The translations under genes were made by a program, and so were the position numbers. A stretch of 64,000 nt of DNA from Marivirga aurantiaca (GTDB lineage Bacteria; Bacteroidota; Bacteroidia; Cytophagales; Cyclobacteriaceae). Where the stretch lies: positions 62,001-126,000 of the forward strand of contig NZ_JAEQBW010000010.1 of the NCBI RefSeq assembly GCF_016679925.1, written 5' to 3'. Positions 44,200-53,494 of this stretch are shown one piece after another. Below the pieces are notes generated by a model, which did not search any database, had not been told where the DNA came from, and worked only from the letters and a program-made list of their open reading frames with translations. Within the stretch, counting starts at the first letter, position 1, and each line of letters starts with the position of its first letter.

Positions 44200-44670
44200 A
44201 TGGAAGAAAATTATCAACTTGACAATACTGATTTAGCCATTTTAAATATTTTAATGCATGACGCACGCAAACCATTTACCGAAGTAGCAGAAGAAGTGTT
44301 TGTTTCTCCGGGAACAGTTCATGTAAGGATGCGGAAAATGGAAAAACTGGGCTTGATTAAAAATGCGCAGTTACAAGTGGATTTGGCAAAGTTAGGAATG
44401 GATGTTACAGCTTTTCTAGGGGTTTATTTACAGAAAAGCTCGCTTTACGACCATGTGGTAACAGCACTCAAAGCAATTCCTGAGATTGTAGACTGCCACT
44501 ATACAACAGGAGCCTATTCTATGTTTGTAAAGGTGATTTGCAAAGACACCAATCATTTAAAGAATATTCTGCATGATCATATTCAACCCATCGAAGGTAT
44601 TGAACGGACAGAAACTTTTATATCTTTGGAAGAGAGTATCAACCGACCTCTTGTATTGTCAAAGCAATAA
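44200..44670 (+). CDS. Lrp/AsnC family transcriptional regulator
   Basis: 156-aa feast/famine regulator. Helix-turn-helix at residues about 8-50 (LDNTDLAILNILMHDARK, VFVSPGTVHVRMRKMEKLGL), then the RAM/AsnC ligand-binding domain (ALKAIPEIVDCHYTTGAYSMFVKV). The ligand is probably an amino acid. The gene lies divergent from the tRNA-like array and a perfect palindrome sits between them, so it is the natural candidate to control both itself and the array. Followed by a MITE-like repeat. Confidence 0.93.
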   Translation: MEENYQLDNTDLAILNILMHDARKPFTEVAEEVFVSPGTVHVRMRKMEKLGLIKNAQLQVDLAKLGMDVTAFLGVYLQKSSLYDHVVTALKAIPEIVDCHYTTGAYSMFVKVICKDTNHLKNILHDHIQPIEGIERTETFISLEESINRPLVLSKQ

Positions 44671-44684
44671 TTTGATTCATATAA

Positions 44685-44774
44685 CAATGTCGTTTAGTTA
44701 AGACAAACATCCTTCTCCTTTGGAGAAGGACGGAAGGTTGAGGTTTTAGTTTAAAGCTTAACTAAACGACATTG
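44685..44774. mobile_element. 90-bp MITE-like element with 18-bp terminal inverted repeats
   Basis: CAATGTCGTTTAGTTAAG at 44685-44702 and its exact reverse complement at 44757-44774. Inside is a perfect hairpin TCCTTCTCC-TTT-GGAGAAGGA (44710-44730) followed by GGAAGGTTGAGG. No coding sequence. The layout is that of a small non-autonomous element. Similar CCTTCTCC/GGAGAAGG hairpins recur in other Bacteroidota genomes as I recall. No clear target duplication was seen. Confidence 0.65.
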
Positions 44775-44850
44775 ACTTACATATTATTAAAATTATATTT
44801 TCGTTAGTTTGCAGTGGTTTTTAAATTTTAGACAAATCCTTACTTCTTCT

Positions 44851-45678
44851 ATGTTCAATTATATTATCTGGAACCCTGATGGAATTATCGTTGATCTGGG
44901 TTTCTACCAGCTTCGTTGGTATTCAGTCCTTTTTGGACTTGGCTTTATATTGGGATATCTCTTTGTCAAGTGGCGCTTTAAACGGAAGCAATTGGATGTT
45001 AAATTATTGGATAATTTAGCTGTTTATTTAGTAGTAGCCACTGTTATTGGAGCCAGGTTGGTACATTGTTTTTTTTATGACTGGGATTATTATCAGAACC
45101 ACCTTTTGGAAATCCTGCTTCCCTTCCGTTTTACTCCTGAATTTGAATTTACAGGTTTCATGGGGCTTGCCAGCCATGGTGGTGGTGTAGCCGTAATTAT
45201 TGCCTTATTAATTTTCGCCAGAAAATATGATTTAAAAAAACTATGGTTGCTGGATACCATCGCTTTGGTAGCTCCATTGGTCGGAGCCTGTATTCGCCTT
45301 GGGAACTTGATGAATTCAGAGATTCTAGGCCAGCCTACTAATGTAGCCTGGGCATTTATATTCAAACAAGTTGATGCCTTGCCAAGGCATCCGGCTCAAT
45401 TATACGAGGCTATCTCCTATCTATTTATATTTATGTTGCTTTTTATAATTGATAAAAAAAGACAAGTGAAAGACGGATTTATTCTTGGAGTAATGCTGGT
45501 AGGTGTATTTATTGCCAGGTTCCTGATCGAATTTGTAAAGGCAGATCAATCTGATTTTGAAGCAGGTATGACCATCAATATGGGGCAGTGGTTAAGTATC
45601 CCTTTTATTATTGTTGGTATTGTTTTTATAGTATGGTCAATAAAAAGTGACAAATCTGGTGAGAAAACAATCAACTAG
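44851..45678 (+). CDS. lgt: Prolipoprotein diacylglyceryl transferase
   Basis: 276-aa inner-membrane enzyme that adds diacylglycerol to the lipobox Cys of prolipoproteins, needed for the many lipoproteins seen here. The start at 44851 (MFNYIIWNPDG) is chosen over an in-frame TTG 42 bp upstream. Seven predicted membrane helices; family signature blocks LRWYSVLFGLGFILGY, GLASHGGGVAV, RLGNLMNSEILGQPT and RHPAQLYEA, then GMTINMGQWLSIPFI. Likely own promoter (TTAGTTTG, near 44802). Downstream of the MITE-like element and upstream of uvrA. Confidence 0.95.
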   Translation: MFNYIIWNPDGIIVDLGFYQLRWYSVLFGLGFILGYLFVKWRFKRKQLDVKLLDNLAVYLVVATVIGARLVHCFFYDWDYYQNHLLEILLPFRFTPEFEFTGFMGLASHGGGVAVIIALLIFARKYDLKKLWLLDTIALVAPLVGACIRLGNLMNSEILGQPTNVAWAFIFKQVDALPRHPAQLYEAISYLFIFMLLFIIDKKRQVKDGFILGVMLVGVFIARFLIEFVKADQSDFEAGMTINMGQWLSIPFIIVGIVFIVWSIKSDKSGEKTIN

Positions 45679-45830
45679 ATCAGTTTATGAATCCAGTTTT
45701 GTTTGATGGTTTGCTTTCTACTACAAACTTCTAACTCTTTTGTAATCAAGCAATTTATATTATTTCAAGAAAGATCACTGATTCCACAATATATCTTTCC
45801 TTTCTTCAAACAATACACTATCATAATTTG

Positions 45831-45838
45831 TAAATTTG
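45831..45838 (+). promoter_or_regulatory. -7 promoter element for uvrA (TAAATTTG)
   Basis: Exact TAnnTTTG match ending 9 bp before the uvrA ATG at 45848, so the leader would be only a few bases long. Confidence 0.6.
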
Positions 45839-45847
45839 CAGGTTTAA

Positions 45848-48721
45848 ATGTTGAAAATGAATTTACCCAATCAATCTGTGATATCGGATAATAAAAACAC
45901 CATTGCTACTTCCGAAGAATACCTGGAGGTAATTGGTGCAAGAGAACATAATTTAAAAAATATAGATATTTCCATTCCAAGGAATAAGCTGGTGGTGATT
46001 ACCGGTATTAGCGGGAGTGGTAAATCGAGCCTGGCTTTTGATACTATTTACGCTGAAGGTCAAAGGCGTTACATGGAAAGCTTCTCAGCTTATGCACGTT
46101 CTTTCATAGGCAATATGGAAAGACCTGACGTGGATAAAATTAATGGCCTTTCACCGGTTATTTCTATTGAGCAAAAAACCACTTCCAAAAACCCTCGCTC
46201 TACAGTAGGTACACTTACCGAAATTTATGATTTCCTGCGGGTACTTTATGCCAGAGCCGGAGAAGCTTATTCCTATAATACAGGAAAAAAGATGCAGCGC
46301 CAGACGGAAGATCAAATCATTGGCCATTTGATTGGTGAATTCGATCAGGCTAAGTTGAGTATTCTTGCACCTGTAGTGAAAGGCAGAAAAGGACATTACA
46401 GAGAGCTTTTTCAACAAATCAGGAAAATGGGCTTTAACAAAGCCAGAGTGGATGGTGTGATAATGGATATTGATGATCGAATGCAGGTGGATCGCTACAA
46501 AACCCATGACATTGAAATAGTAGTAGATCGTATTGTAGTAGATGAAAAAGATAAATTTCGTATTACACAATCTGTGAAAACTGCTTTAAAACATGGGAAT
46601 GGCATTATGATGGTGCGTGATACGGAAGGAAATATTCAGCACTTCTCTAAAAACCTGATGGATCCGGAGACAGGTTTGGCCTACGATGAGCCGGCACCTA
46701 ATAGTTTCTCTTTCAACTCTCCCTATGGTGCATGTCCTACCTGCAATGGTTTAGGAGAAATTGAACATATTACAGAGGAAACCATTATTCCTGATCCGAA
46801 ATTAAGTATTAGCAGAGGAGGAATAGCTCCCCTGGGCGAATACCGGGATATCTGGATTTTCAAGAAAATAGAAGCCATTCTAAAAAACACCAAAGTCAAC
46901 TTATCCACTCCATTGGAAAAATTCCCGGAAGAAGTGATCAATGTGTTGCTTTATGGGAGTAAAATGAAAGTGGAAGTGCCTTCCGTAAAATATCCGGGTA
47001 CTAATTGGGCTACTAGTTTTGAAGGAATAATCAATTTTCTGGAGAAACAGCAGGAAAGTGGATCAGATAAAATGCGCGATTGGCTGGCAGATTATATGGT
47101 AGTGCAAACCTGCCCTGACTGCAACGGTTATCGCTTGAAAAAGGAATCGCTTCACTTCCTGATAGACAAAACCAATATTTCAGAGTTAGCCATGAAGAGC
47201 ATTACTGAGTTGAGTCATTGGCTGGAAAATGTGGAGGAAAGGCTGACAGAAAAACAGCAATTGATTGGTGCAGAAGTACTGAAGGAAGTAAGAAAAAGAG
47301 TAGGTTTCCTTTTAGATGTCGGTTTGGATTATCTCTCATTAAACAGAACTCTAAAATCTTTATCTGGTGGTGAAGCACAAAGGATCAGACTTGCTACTCA
47401 AATAGGAACACAGTTAGTAGGCGTATTGTATATTCTGGATGAGCCAAGTATTGGCTTGCATCAGCGGGACAATATGAAATTAATCTCTGCCTTGAAAGAA
47501 TTGCGAGATTTGGGCAATACTGTTATGGTAGTGGAGCATGACAAAGATATGATGTTGGCCTCAGACTTTATTCTGGATATTGGTCCGGGAGCCGGCAGGC
47601 ATGGTGGCAGGATTGTGGCAGCGGGGGATCCTGATAGTTTTTTAAAACAAGGAAGTAAAACAGCCAAGTATTTAATGGGGGAATTAGCTATTGAAATCCC
47701 TCAGGAGAGAAGAAAAGGAAATGGCAAAAAACTAAAGCTAAAAGGAGCCACCGGAAATAACCTGAAGAATGTTTCAGTTGATTTCCCTTTGGGAACCATG
47801 ATTTGTGTGACAGGTGTTTCAGGAAGTGGCAAGTCTACTTTAATTCATGACACACTCTATCCTATTCTCAACCAGAAATTTTATCGATCCAAACGAGAGC
47901 CGATGCCTCACAAAAGCATTAGTGGACTGGAGCATTTGGATAAAGTAATAGAAGTAGATCAATCTCCCATTGGTCGTACACCAAGATCAAACCCGGCAAC
48001 CTATACAGGCGTATTTACTGATATTCGTGCGCTGTTCAGTAATTTGCCTGAAGCAAAAATAAGAGGTTATAAACCGGGTAGGTTCTCTTTTAATGTAAAA
48101 GGTGGCCGCTGTGAAACCTGTGAGGGAGGTGGAATGAAACTCATTGAAATGGATTTTTTGCCGGACGTGCATGTACCTTGTGAAACCTGCAAAGGTAAAC
48201 GTTATAACAGGGAAACATTGGAAGTGCGGTTCAAGGGAAAATCAATCTCTGATGTATTAGACATGACTGTGGAGCAAGCAGTAGATTTTTTTGAAAACCA
48301 GCCAAAAATATTGCGGAAAATTCAGACTTTATCAGAAGTTGGTTTAGGTTATATCACTTTAGGACAGCATGCCACAACACTTTCCGGAGGGGAAGCTCAA
48401 AGAGTGAAATTAGCAACTGAATTATCTAAAAAAGATACAGGAAATACATTTTATATATTGGATGAACCGACTACTGGCTTGCATTTTCAAGACATCCAAC
48501 ATTTACTGGATGTACTAAAAAAGCTGGTAGACAAAGGTAATACAGTGCTTATTATTGAACACAATATGGATGTAATTAAAGTGTCAGATCATTTAATTGA
48601 TCTGGGGCCGGAAGGCGGAAACGAAGGAGGCAATATTGTATTTACCGGAACTCCTGAAAACATACTAAAGAAGAAAGATAGCTATACAGGAAAATTCCTG
48701 AAATTGGAGATGAAAGAGTGA
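45848..48721 (+). CDS. uvrA: Excinuclease ABC subunit A
   Basis: 957-aa damage-recognition ATPase of nucleotide excision repair. Two ABC-type domains: Walker A GISGSGKSS near residue 55 and GVSGSGKST near 655; signature motifs SLSGGEAQRIRLATQIG and TLSGGEAQRVKLATELS; zinc-binding CPTCNGLGE and CETCEGGGM clusters with partner Cys pairs (CPDCNGY, CETCKGKRY). The interrupted architecture and length are standard. Monocistronic with its own close promoter element. Confidence 0.98.
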   Translation: MLKMNLPNQSVISDNKNTIATSEEYLEVIGAREHNLKNIDISIPRNKLVVITGISGSGKSSLAFDTIYAEGQRRYMESFSAYARSFIGNMERPDVDKINGLSPVISIEQKTTSKNPRSTVGTLTEIYDFLRVLYARAGEAYSYNTGKKMQRQTEDQIIGHLIGEFDQAKLSILAPVVKGRKGHYRELFQQIRKMGFNKARVDGVIMDIDDRMQVDRYKTHDIEIVVDRIVVDEKDKFRITQSVKTALKHGNGIMMVRDTEGNIQHFSKNLMDPETGLAYDEPAPNSFSFNSPYGACPTCNGLGEIEHITEETIIPDPKLSISRGGIAPLGEYRDIWIFKKIEAILKNTKVNLSTPLEKFPEEVINVLLYGSKMKVEVPSVKYPGTNWATSFEGIINFLEKQQESGSDKMRDWLADYMVVQTCPDCNGYRLKKESLHFLIDKTNISELAMKSITELSHWLENVEERLTEKQQLIGAEVLKEVRKRVGFLLDVGLDYLSLNRTLKSLSGGEAQRIRLATQIGTQLVGVLYILDEPSIGLHQRDNMKLISALKELRDLGNTVMVVEHDKDMMLASDFILDIGPGAGRHGGRIVAAGDPDSFLKQGSKTAKYLMGELAIEIPQERRKGNGKKLKLKGATGNNLKNVSVDFPLGTMICVTGVSGSGKSTLIHDTLYPILNQKFYRSKREPMPHKSISGLEHLDKVIEVDQSPIGRTPRSNPATYTGVFTDIRALFSNLPEAKIRGYKPGRFSFNVKGGRCETCEGGGMKLIEMDFLPDVHVPCETCKGKRYNRETLEVRFKGKSISDVLDMTVEQAVDFFENQPKILRKIQTLSEVGLGYITLGQHATTLSGGEAQRVKLATELSKKDTGNTFYILDEPTTGLHFQDIQHLLDVLKKLVDKGNTVLIIEHNMDVIKVSDHLIDLGPEGGNEGGNIVFTGTPENILKKKDSYTGKFLKLEMKE

Positions 48722-48824
48722 TATAGTAAATTAATAATGTTCATCATTCTCCAATCCATAAGGAATGCCCGTATATAAAATTCCGATTTGTTTTATCTAA
48801 CTTTATAACTTAATCTGATTTAAA

Positions 48825-49508
48825 ATGGAAAAACTTTTAATTCTACACGGTGCCTTAGGTTCTAAATCTCAATTTGAGGCATTAATCAGCTCATTTTCCA
48901 ATCAACTGGATGTGTATTTTTTAGAATTTTCAGGTCATGGAATTCAAAAATTCCGTAAAGATTTTTCAGTGCCTCAATTTAGTAACGAACTCAGTCAATT
49001 TATCCAGACTAACTCATTGCTGGGCTGTCATGTTTTTGGCTATAGTATGGGAGGATATGTGGCTCTGTATAATGCACTTTCTCATCCTGAACATTTCAGA
49101 TCTCTTCAAACATTAGCTACAAAGTTTTCCTGGAATCCGGATATAGCAGAAAAGGAAATAAAAATGCTTGACCCTGATAGAATTGTGGAGAAGATTCCTG
49201 CATTTGCAGAAGTACTAGATAAAAGACACGGGAACTGGAGAAAATTAATGGAATCTACCCAAGACCTGATGAAACAATTGGGCGAAAATCCTTTGCTTGA
49301 CACTTCAAATCTTCCAACGCTTCAAATTCCTGTGAAAATAATGCGAGGGAGTTTAGATACAATGGTTTCGGAAGAAGAAAGTAAATGGGCGGTTGAAAAC
49401 CTCAATAAGGCAAGATATATTGAAATCCCTGAAGCAAAGCATCCAATTGAAAAATATGATCCAGCCAGTTTAGCAGCTTTGATTGAAAGGAACCTCTTAG
49501 ATGTTTAA
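48825..49508 (+). CDS. Alpha/beta-fold hydrolase
   Basis: 227-aa cytoplasmic hydrolase. N-terminal strand LLILHGALGS (oxyanion region), nucleophile elbow GYSMGGY near residues 70-76, Asp candidate in VKIMRGSLDTMVSEEES, and His in IPEAKHPIEKY. The pattern resembles MhpC/BioH-type esterases. No substrate can be assigned. It lies 103 bp downstream of uvrA on the same strand and probably has its own transcript. Confidence 0.85.
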   Translation: MEKLLILHGALGSKSQFEALISSFSNQLDVYFLEFSGHGIQKFRKDFSVPQFSNELSQFIQTNSLLGCHVFGYSMGGYVALYNALSHPEHFRSLQTLATKFSWNPDIAEKEIKMLDPDRIVEKIPAFAEVLDKRHGNWRKLMESTQDLMKQLGENPLLDTSNLPTLQIPVKIMRGSLDTMVSEEESKWAVENLNKARYIEIPEAKHPIEKYDPASLAALIERNLLDV

Positions 49509-49782
49509 AGTACTTTTCACACCAAAACTTATCAATATTTATTCTATTCACTCAGAATTCTGTCTCGATTAATCAATTTATTACTTACCATAAACCGACC
49601 GCTTTAAATATTTTTTTTTATGCTGTTAGCTGGCCATATTGTTTTCTTCGGCCAACATTCCATTTTATGGGATGTAATTATAGTCCTCAAATGTAAATAT
49701 TCATTTTAATCCTTTTTATCTCTTCTCAATTTTGGTGTAACTTATTGAGAATCATTAGAATTATTTAAATAGATGGATTAAG
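49509..49782. other. Non-coding stretch before the STAS-like gene
   Basis: AT-rich, no gene or RNA recognised. No strong hairpin. Confidence 0.4.
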
Positions 49783-49790
49783 TAATTTTG
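49783..49790 (+). promoter_or_regulatory. -7 promoter element (TAATTTTG)
   Basis: Exact TAnnTTTG match, 16 bp before the ATG at 49807. Confidence 0.55.
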
Positions 49791-49806
49791 GATAAATCAT
49801 ACGGAT

Positions 49807-50196
49807 ATGTCACAAACAACATTAGAATTGCCCGAAGTTATAGTAGAACAGCAACCGGAGATTTCGGCAGCTGTGATCACATTAAGAGGAACTCTTACAA
49901 GCGAAGACTACAGAAGAGCCATGGAAGCAAACTATGATCTGTGCAAGTTCCCTCATATAAAAAATTGGCTTCAAGATAATACTGAGGCAGGTTTATTGTC
50001 AATAGAAGACCAACAATGGGTGTCCAACGTACTTATACCATTAGCCGCCCAGTTTGTAGATAAAATAGCTATAGTTATTTCGAAAGATGTCTTCAGGAAG
50101 TTTGCAGCTAAAAATATTCTTGATAAAAAAAGAGGGGAGTTAAATTTTCAATATTTTCCCAACCTGGAAGAAGCTAAAAATTGGTTGAAATCATAA
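49807..50196 (+). CDS. STAS/SpoIIAA-like small protein
   Basis: 129-aa soluble protein. The alternation of strands and helices (AAVITLRGTLTSEDYRRAME, HIKNWLQDNTEAGLLSIEDQ, KIAIVISKDVFRKFAAKN, FPNLEEAKNWLKS) fits the SpoIIAA-like/STAS-like proteins common in Bacteroidota, which often act as uncharacterised signalling partners. Homology is inferred from pattern only; no phosphorylatable Ser is obvious. Own promoter element. Followed by a hairpin shared with the convergent MFS gene. Confidence 0.6.
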   Translation: MSQTTLELPEVIVEQQPEISAAVITLRGTLTSEDYRRAMEANYDLCKFPHIKNWLQDNTEAGLLSIEDQQWVSNVLIPLAAQFVDKIAIVISKDVFRKFAAKNILDKKRGELNFQYFPNLEEAKNWLKS

Positions 50197-50214
50197 TATT
50201 TAGATTAGGGGAAG

Positions 50215-50254
50215 AAGTGAGAGGGCAAAAGAGTTAAATCTCGTTTTCTCACTT
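50215..50254. terminator. Hairpin between convergent genes (possible bidirectional terminator)
   Basis: AAGTGAGA (50215-50222) and TCTCACTT (50247-50254), with a T-rich tract on the plus side. The loop is long (24 nt), so efficiency is uncertain. It overlaps the stop of the MFS gene. Confidence 0.45.
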
Positions 50255-51448
50255 TACTTTTTTTATTCTGAAGCTTAATAATATAACCAGGCCAATACCC
50301 ACTGCATTTCTGAGAAAAACCTCATTAAAAGTATAATTTGCATCCACCAGAATGCCAAATAAAAGAGGACCCAAAGCAGTACTTAATACCATTACTGTCA
50401 CAAACAGGCTTCTCACCTTACCAATTATTTCCACTCCAAATATTTCAGCAAAGAGGGCGTTTTTTATTGTGCTTCCTGAGCCATTGGCAAAACCCATAAG
50501 TGCCAAAGCTAAGGGATAAATGATAGGAGCGTCTGATGTTAATAGGACTAACACTCCTGCCAGATAGGGAATAAGAATAAAAGGAAATAACATTTTTGCA
50601 CTTAGCCTATCCACTAACGGGCCGGCAACAAACATTCCCAGGGCGCTGGTTCCTGCAAAGGCCGCTAATGAAGATGAAACCCATGCGTCACTCCAGCCTT
50701 TAGCAGCTCCTAATTTTAATTGGAAAAAGAAAATAGCGGTATTGGTAAACCCCAATGCAAATACAGCCGGAGCAATGATCACAAAAGCTTTATTAGAAAT
50801 TATATCCCAGACTGTCGTTTTTGAAGGTTCAATACCAATATCTTTATCAGAAAGCACCTGTTGTTTCTTTTTCTTCCTGTAAAGCCAATAAACGACTGGC
50901 ATAATAAACAGTAAGACAAGCGCGGCATTTAATTGTAGGGATCCTCTCCAGCCTAACCAGCCAATGCATAAGGTAATTAGAACAGGTAGAGTAGCTTCAC
51001 CAAAAGGATGCCCTGTAGTAGCAATTCCTATAGCTTTGCCCCTGTTTTTGTCAAAATAGCGGGTCATGGTGGAAACAGCCGTATGGCTCATCAGTCCCTG
51101 CCCGAACAAACGCAGCAAGTAAAAGCTAATACCTACCACTATTACATGAAAAGCAAATGATAAAGAGATTAAGGCCACAAATAAACCAATCAAAATCATA
51201 GCCATATATTTCCCCAAACTCATTCGATCAAACAGACTGCCTAAATAAGGCAGTGTAAGAGCTGAGGCAACAGTAGCGGCTGCATATAAACTACCCATAG
51301 CAGCATTCGACATTCCAAATACTTTCTCAATGGAAGGAATATATAGAGAGATCAGAAAAGTTTGACCAAAACTGGAGAAATAGGCGAAAATAAAGCCAAT
51401 GATTAAAATATAATAATATTGAGAAAATAGTTTTTTCCAACTTCCCAT
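50249..51448 (-). CDS. MFS transporter
   Basis: 399-aa major facilitator with 12 predicted membrane helices. Landmarks are the first helix FAYFSSFGQTFLISLYIPSI, GSLYAAATVASALTLPYLG with DRMSLGKYM in the first intracellular loop, and TGHPFGEATLPVLI in helix 5. The second half starts after a charged central loop (KKKKQQVLSDKD). Resembles the nitrate/oxalate-type or generic drug MFS proteins, but no substrate motif is diagnostic. Encoded alone between a convergent STAS-like gene and lpdA. Confidence 0.9.
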   Translation of the reverse strand: MGSWKKLFSQYYYILIIGFIFAYFSSFGQTFLISLYIPSIEKVFGMSNAAMGSLYAAATVASALTLPYLGSLFDRMSLGKYMAMILIGLFVALISLSFAFHVIVVGISFYLLRLFGQGLMSHTAVSTMTRYFDKNRGKAIGIATTGHPFGEATLPVLITLCIGWLGWRGSLQLNAALVLLFIMPVVYWLYRKKKKQQVLSDKDIGIEPSKTTVWDIISNKAFVIIAPAVFALGFTNTAIFFFQLKLGAAKGWSDAWVSSSLAAFAGTSALGMFVAGPLVDRLSAKMLFPFILIPYLAGVLVLLTSDAPIIYPLALALMGFANGSGSTIKNALFAEIFGVEIIGKVRSLFVTVMVLSTALGPLLFGILVDANYTFNEVFLRNAVGIGLVILLSFRIKKVK

Positions 51449-51499
51449 GAATGGATTTTTACAGTTTTTCTTCTTGTGATTTAGCTGTGGTGGTAATAA

Positions 51500-51535
51500 A
51501 AAAAGGAAATCACTTTCGCAATTTCCTTTTTATTG
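51500..51535 (-). terminator. Rho-independent terminator of lpdA
   Basis: AAAAGGAAAT (51501-51510) pairs with ATTTCCTTTT (51521-51530). Read on the minus strand it is followed by TTTTTTTATT. It lies 23 bp beyond the lpdA stop. Confidence 0.85.
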
Positions 51536-51557
51536 AAAATCAATTGCAATTTTTCAC

Positions 51558-52961
51558 TTACATATGAATAGGCCTGTTTTCAGTAGCCGTCAAACAAGCT
51601 TCTTTTACAGCCTCCATATAAGTAGGGTGTGCATGAGACATGCGTGAAACATCCTCAGCTGAAGCACGGAATTCCATGGCAGTAACCGCACTGGCAATCA
51701 TATCAGCTGCCCTGGCTCCAATAATATGGATACCTAAAATCTCATCTGTTGCTTTATCAGCTATAACTTTTACCAATCCGTCAGTATCCATACTAGCCCT
51801 TGCTCTTCCTAATGCTTTGTAAGGAAAAGATCCGGTTTTGTATGCACGACCTTCTTCTTTCAATTCCTCTTCGGTAAACCCTGCTCCGGCTACTTCTGGC
51901 CAGGTATACACTACATTAGGAATCAGTTTATAATTAATGTGAGGTTTCTGTCCAACCATAGTCTCTGCAACAAAAACACCTTCTTCTTCAGCTTTATGTG
52001 CCAACATAGCACCTCTCACTACATCGCCAATTGCATAAATATTATCGGATTCAGTTTTTAAATGGTTATCAACTGGAATTCGGCCTCTTTCATCTGCTTT
52101 AATGCCAGCTTTTTCCAAATCAAGCCCTGCTGTATAAGGCTTTCTTCCAACTGAAACCAGGCAATAATCCCCTTTGATGGTTTGACTTTCGCCTTTTTCG
52201 TTTTCGAAAGTCACTTCTACTTCTTTGCCTTTATTTTCAACCTTGGTTACTTTATGTTTCAGTTTCACATCCATACCAAGCTTCTTCATGCTTTTCTTCA
52301 TCTCTTTGCCCATGGTGCCATCCATAGTAGCAATTAGGCTATCAAGAAACTCAATCACCGTAACATCGGAACCGATTCTTTTATACACAGAACCTAGTTC
52401 TAAACCAATTACACCTCCACCAATCACAATCATGTGCTTCGGAACTTCTTTTAACTCCAAAGCCTCTGTACTGCTGATAATTCTTTTCTTATCAAATTTC
52501 GCAAAAGGCAATTCAACAGGTTTTGAGCCTGTGGCAATGATTACTTTATCGGTAGAAATTTCAGTGGCTTTACCTTTAGAGTCAGTTACTTTGATAGTAT
52601 TTTTATCAATAAAAGAACCTACTCCTGTATGCACATCAATTTTATTTTTCTTCATGAGAAAGGCAATTCCTTCCACATTTTGCTTCACTACCTCTGCTTT
52701 ACGACCAATCATTTGCTTGATGTCTACTTTTAAATTGCTCAGGTTAATTCCGTGTTCTTTAAAAGTAGTTTCTGCATTGTGAAAATGCTCAGAAGAATCC
52801 AATAAAGCTTTTGAAGGGATACAACCTACATTTAAACAGGTTCCTCCTAAAGTATCATATTTTTCTATAATAGCGGTTTTCATTCCCAGCTGTGCACAAC
52901 GAATAGCTGCTACATATCCTCCAGGGCCTGATCCTATTACTGTTACATCGTATTTTGACAT
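51558..52961 (-). CDS. lpdA: Dihydrolipoyl dehydrogenase (E3)
   Basis: 467-aa FAD enzyme that reoxidises the lipoyl groups of 2-oxo acid dehydrogenases. N-terminal FAD motif VIGSGPGGYVAA, the redox-active disulfide in GGTCLNVGCIPSK (Cys42-Cys47), the NAD motif VIGGGVIGLELGSVYKRIG, AIGDVV, and the C-terminal HAHPTYMEA with the active-site His-Glu pair. Lies downstream of sucA and sucB on the same strand, with a four-helix-bundle gene between, so it probably serves the 2-oxoglutarate dehydrogenase complex. Confidence 0.97.
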   Translation of the reverse strand: MSKYDVTVIGSGPGGYVAAIRCAQLGMKTAIIEKYDTLGGTCLNVGCIPSKALLDSSEHFHNAETTFKEHGINLSNLKVDIKQMIGRKAEVVKQNVEGIAFLMKKNKIDVHTGVGSFIDKNTIKVTDSKGKATEISTDKVIIATGSKPVELPFAKFDKKRIISSTEALELKEVPKHMIVIGGGVIGLELGSVYKRIGSDVTVIEFLDSLIATMDGTMGKEMKKSMKKLGMDVKLKHKVTKVENKGKEVEVTFENEKGESQTIKGDYCLVSVGRKPYTAGLDLEKAGIKADERGRIPVDNHLKTESDNIYAIGDVVRGAMLAHKAEEEGVFVAETMVGQKPHINYKLIPNVVYTWPEVAGAGFTEEELKEEGRAYKTGSFPYKALGRARASMDTDGLVKVIADKATDEILGIHIIGARAADMIASAVTAMEFRASAEDVSRMSHAHPTYMEAVKEACLTATENRPIHM

Positions 52962-53031
52962 ATTTTTTTATTTTATGTACAAAGTAGCGAGTACTGAGTA
53001 CAGAGATTTTATATTTTTATTTATTGTCTTG

Positions 53032-53478
53032 AGTTATAAGTTTTAGGTATTAAGTTTCTTCTGAAAAAGGAAAATCATCTTTTTAAGTTGAGTTATTTTT
53101 TCAAGAATTTCATTATAATTTTCAACTTGCATAAATCTAAAGTTATAAGATAATTCAACTTGCATATCTAATTCAAAAAGTGAGCCCATTGTAATTCCTA
53201 AGAAATTATTGAACTCTTTATTGCCATTTCTACCAGCTCCTTCTGCAATATTGGAAGGGACAGAAACAGCACATCTCCTCATTTGAGAAGTAAGTCCATA
53301 TTTTTCTTCGGTAGGAAAAGTTTTAGTTAGCTCATAAATGTTTTTAGTCAATTCCTTTGCCAATAGCCAAATTCTCAATTTTCTGTAGTCCTGCATATCA
53401 TATTTTGTTTTGTTTGAAAATTAATATAATATTTTACAGAAAATTAACGGTAATTATTAAGTCCTAAAACCTACAACT
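53032..53478. repeat. Imperfect 22-bp inverted repeats bounding the four-helix-bundle gene
   Basis: The left repeat at 53032-53053 (AGTTATAAGTTTTAGG, then TATTAA) and the right repeat at 53457-53478 read in the opposite strand (AGTTGTAGGTTTTAGG, then ACTTAA) agree at 18 of 22 positions. Between them lies only the 117-aa gene. The right repeat continues into a near-tandem AAACCTACAAC repeat (53466-53492). Confidence 0.6.
53043..53396 (-). CDS. Four-helix-bundle protein (23S rRNA intervening-sequence protein family)
   Basis: 117-aa protein of the family named after genes inside 23S rRNA intervening sequences. Typical pieces are LRIWLLAKELTKNIYELTKT, LTSQMRRCAVSVPSNIAEGA and the GRNGNKEFNNFLGITMGSL block, followed by the C-terminal helix pair. 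The fold is a four-helix bundle; some relatives (Avd) bind nucleic acid in diversity-generating retroelements. No reverse transcriptase or variable repeat is nearby. Inserted between lpdA and sucB and bounded by imperfect inverted repeats. Confidence 0.85.
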   Translation of the reverse strand: MQDYRKLRIWLLAKELTKNIYELTKTFPTEEKYGLTSQMRRCAVSVPSNIAEGAGRNGNKEFNNFLGITMGSLFELDMQVELSYNFRFMQVENYNEILEKITQLKKMIFLFQKKLNT

Positions 53479-53494
53479 TAAAACCTACAACCTA

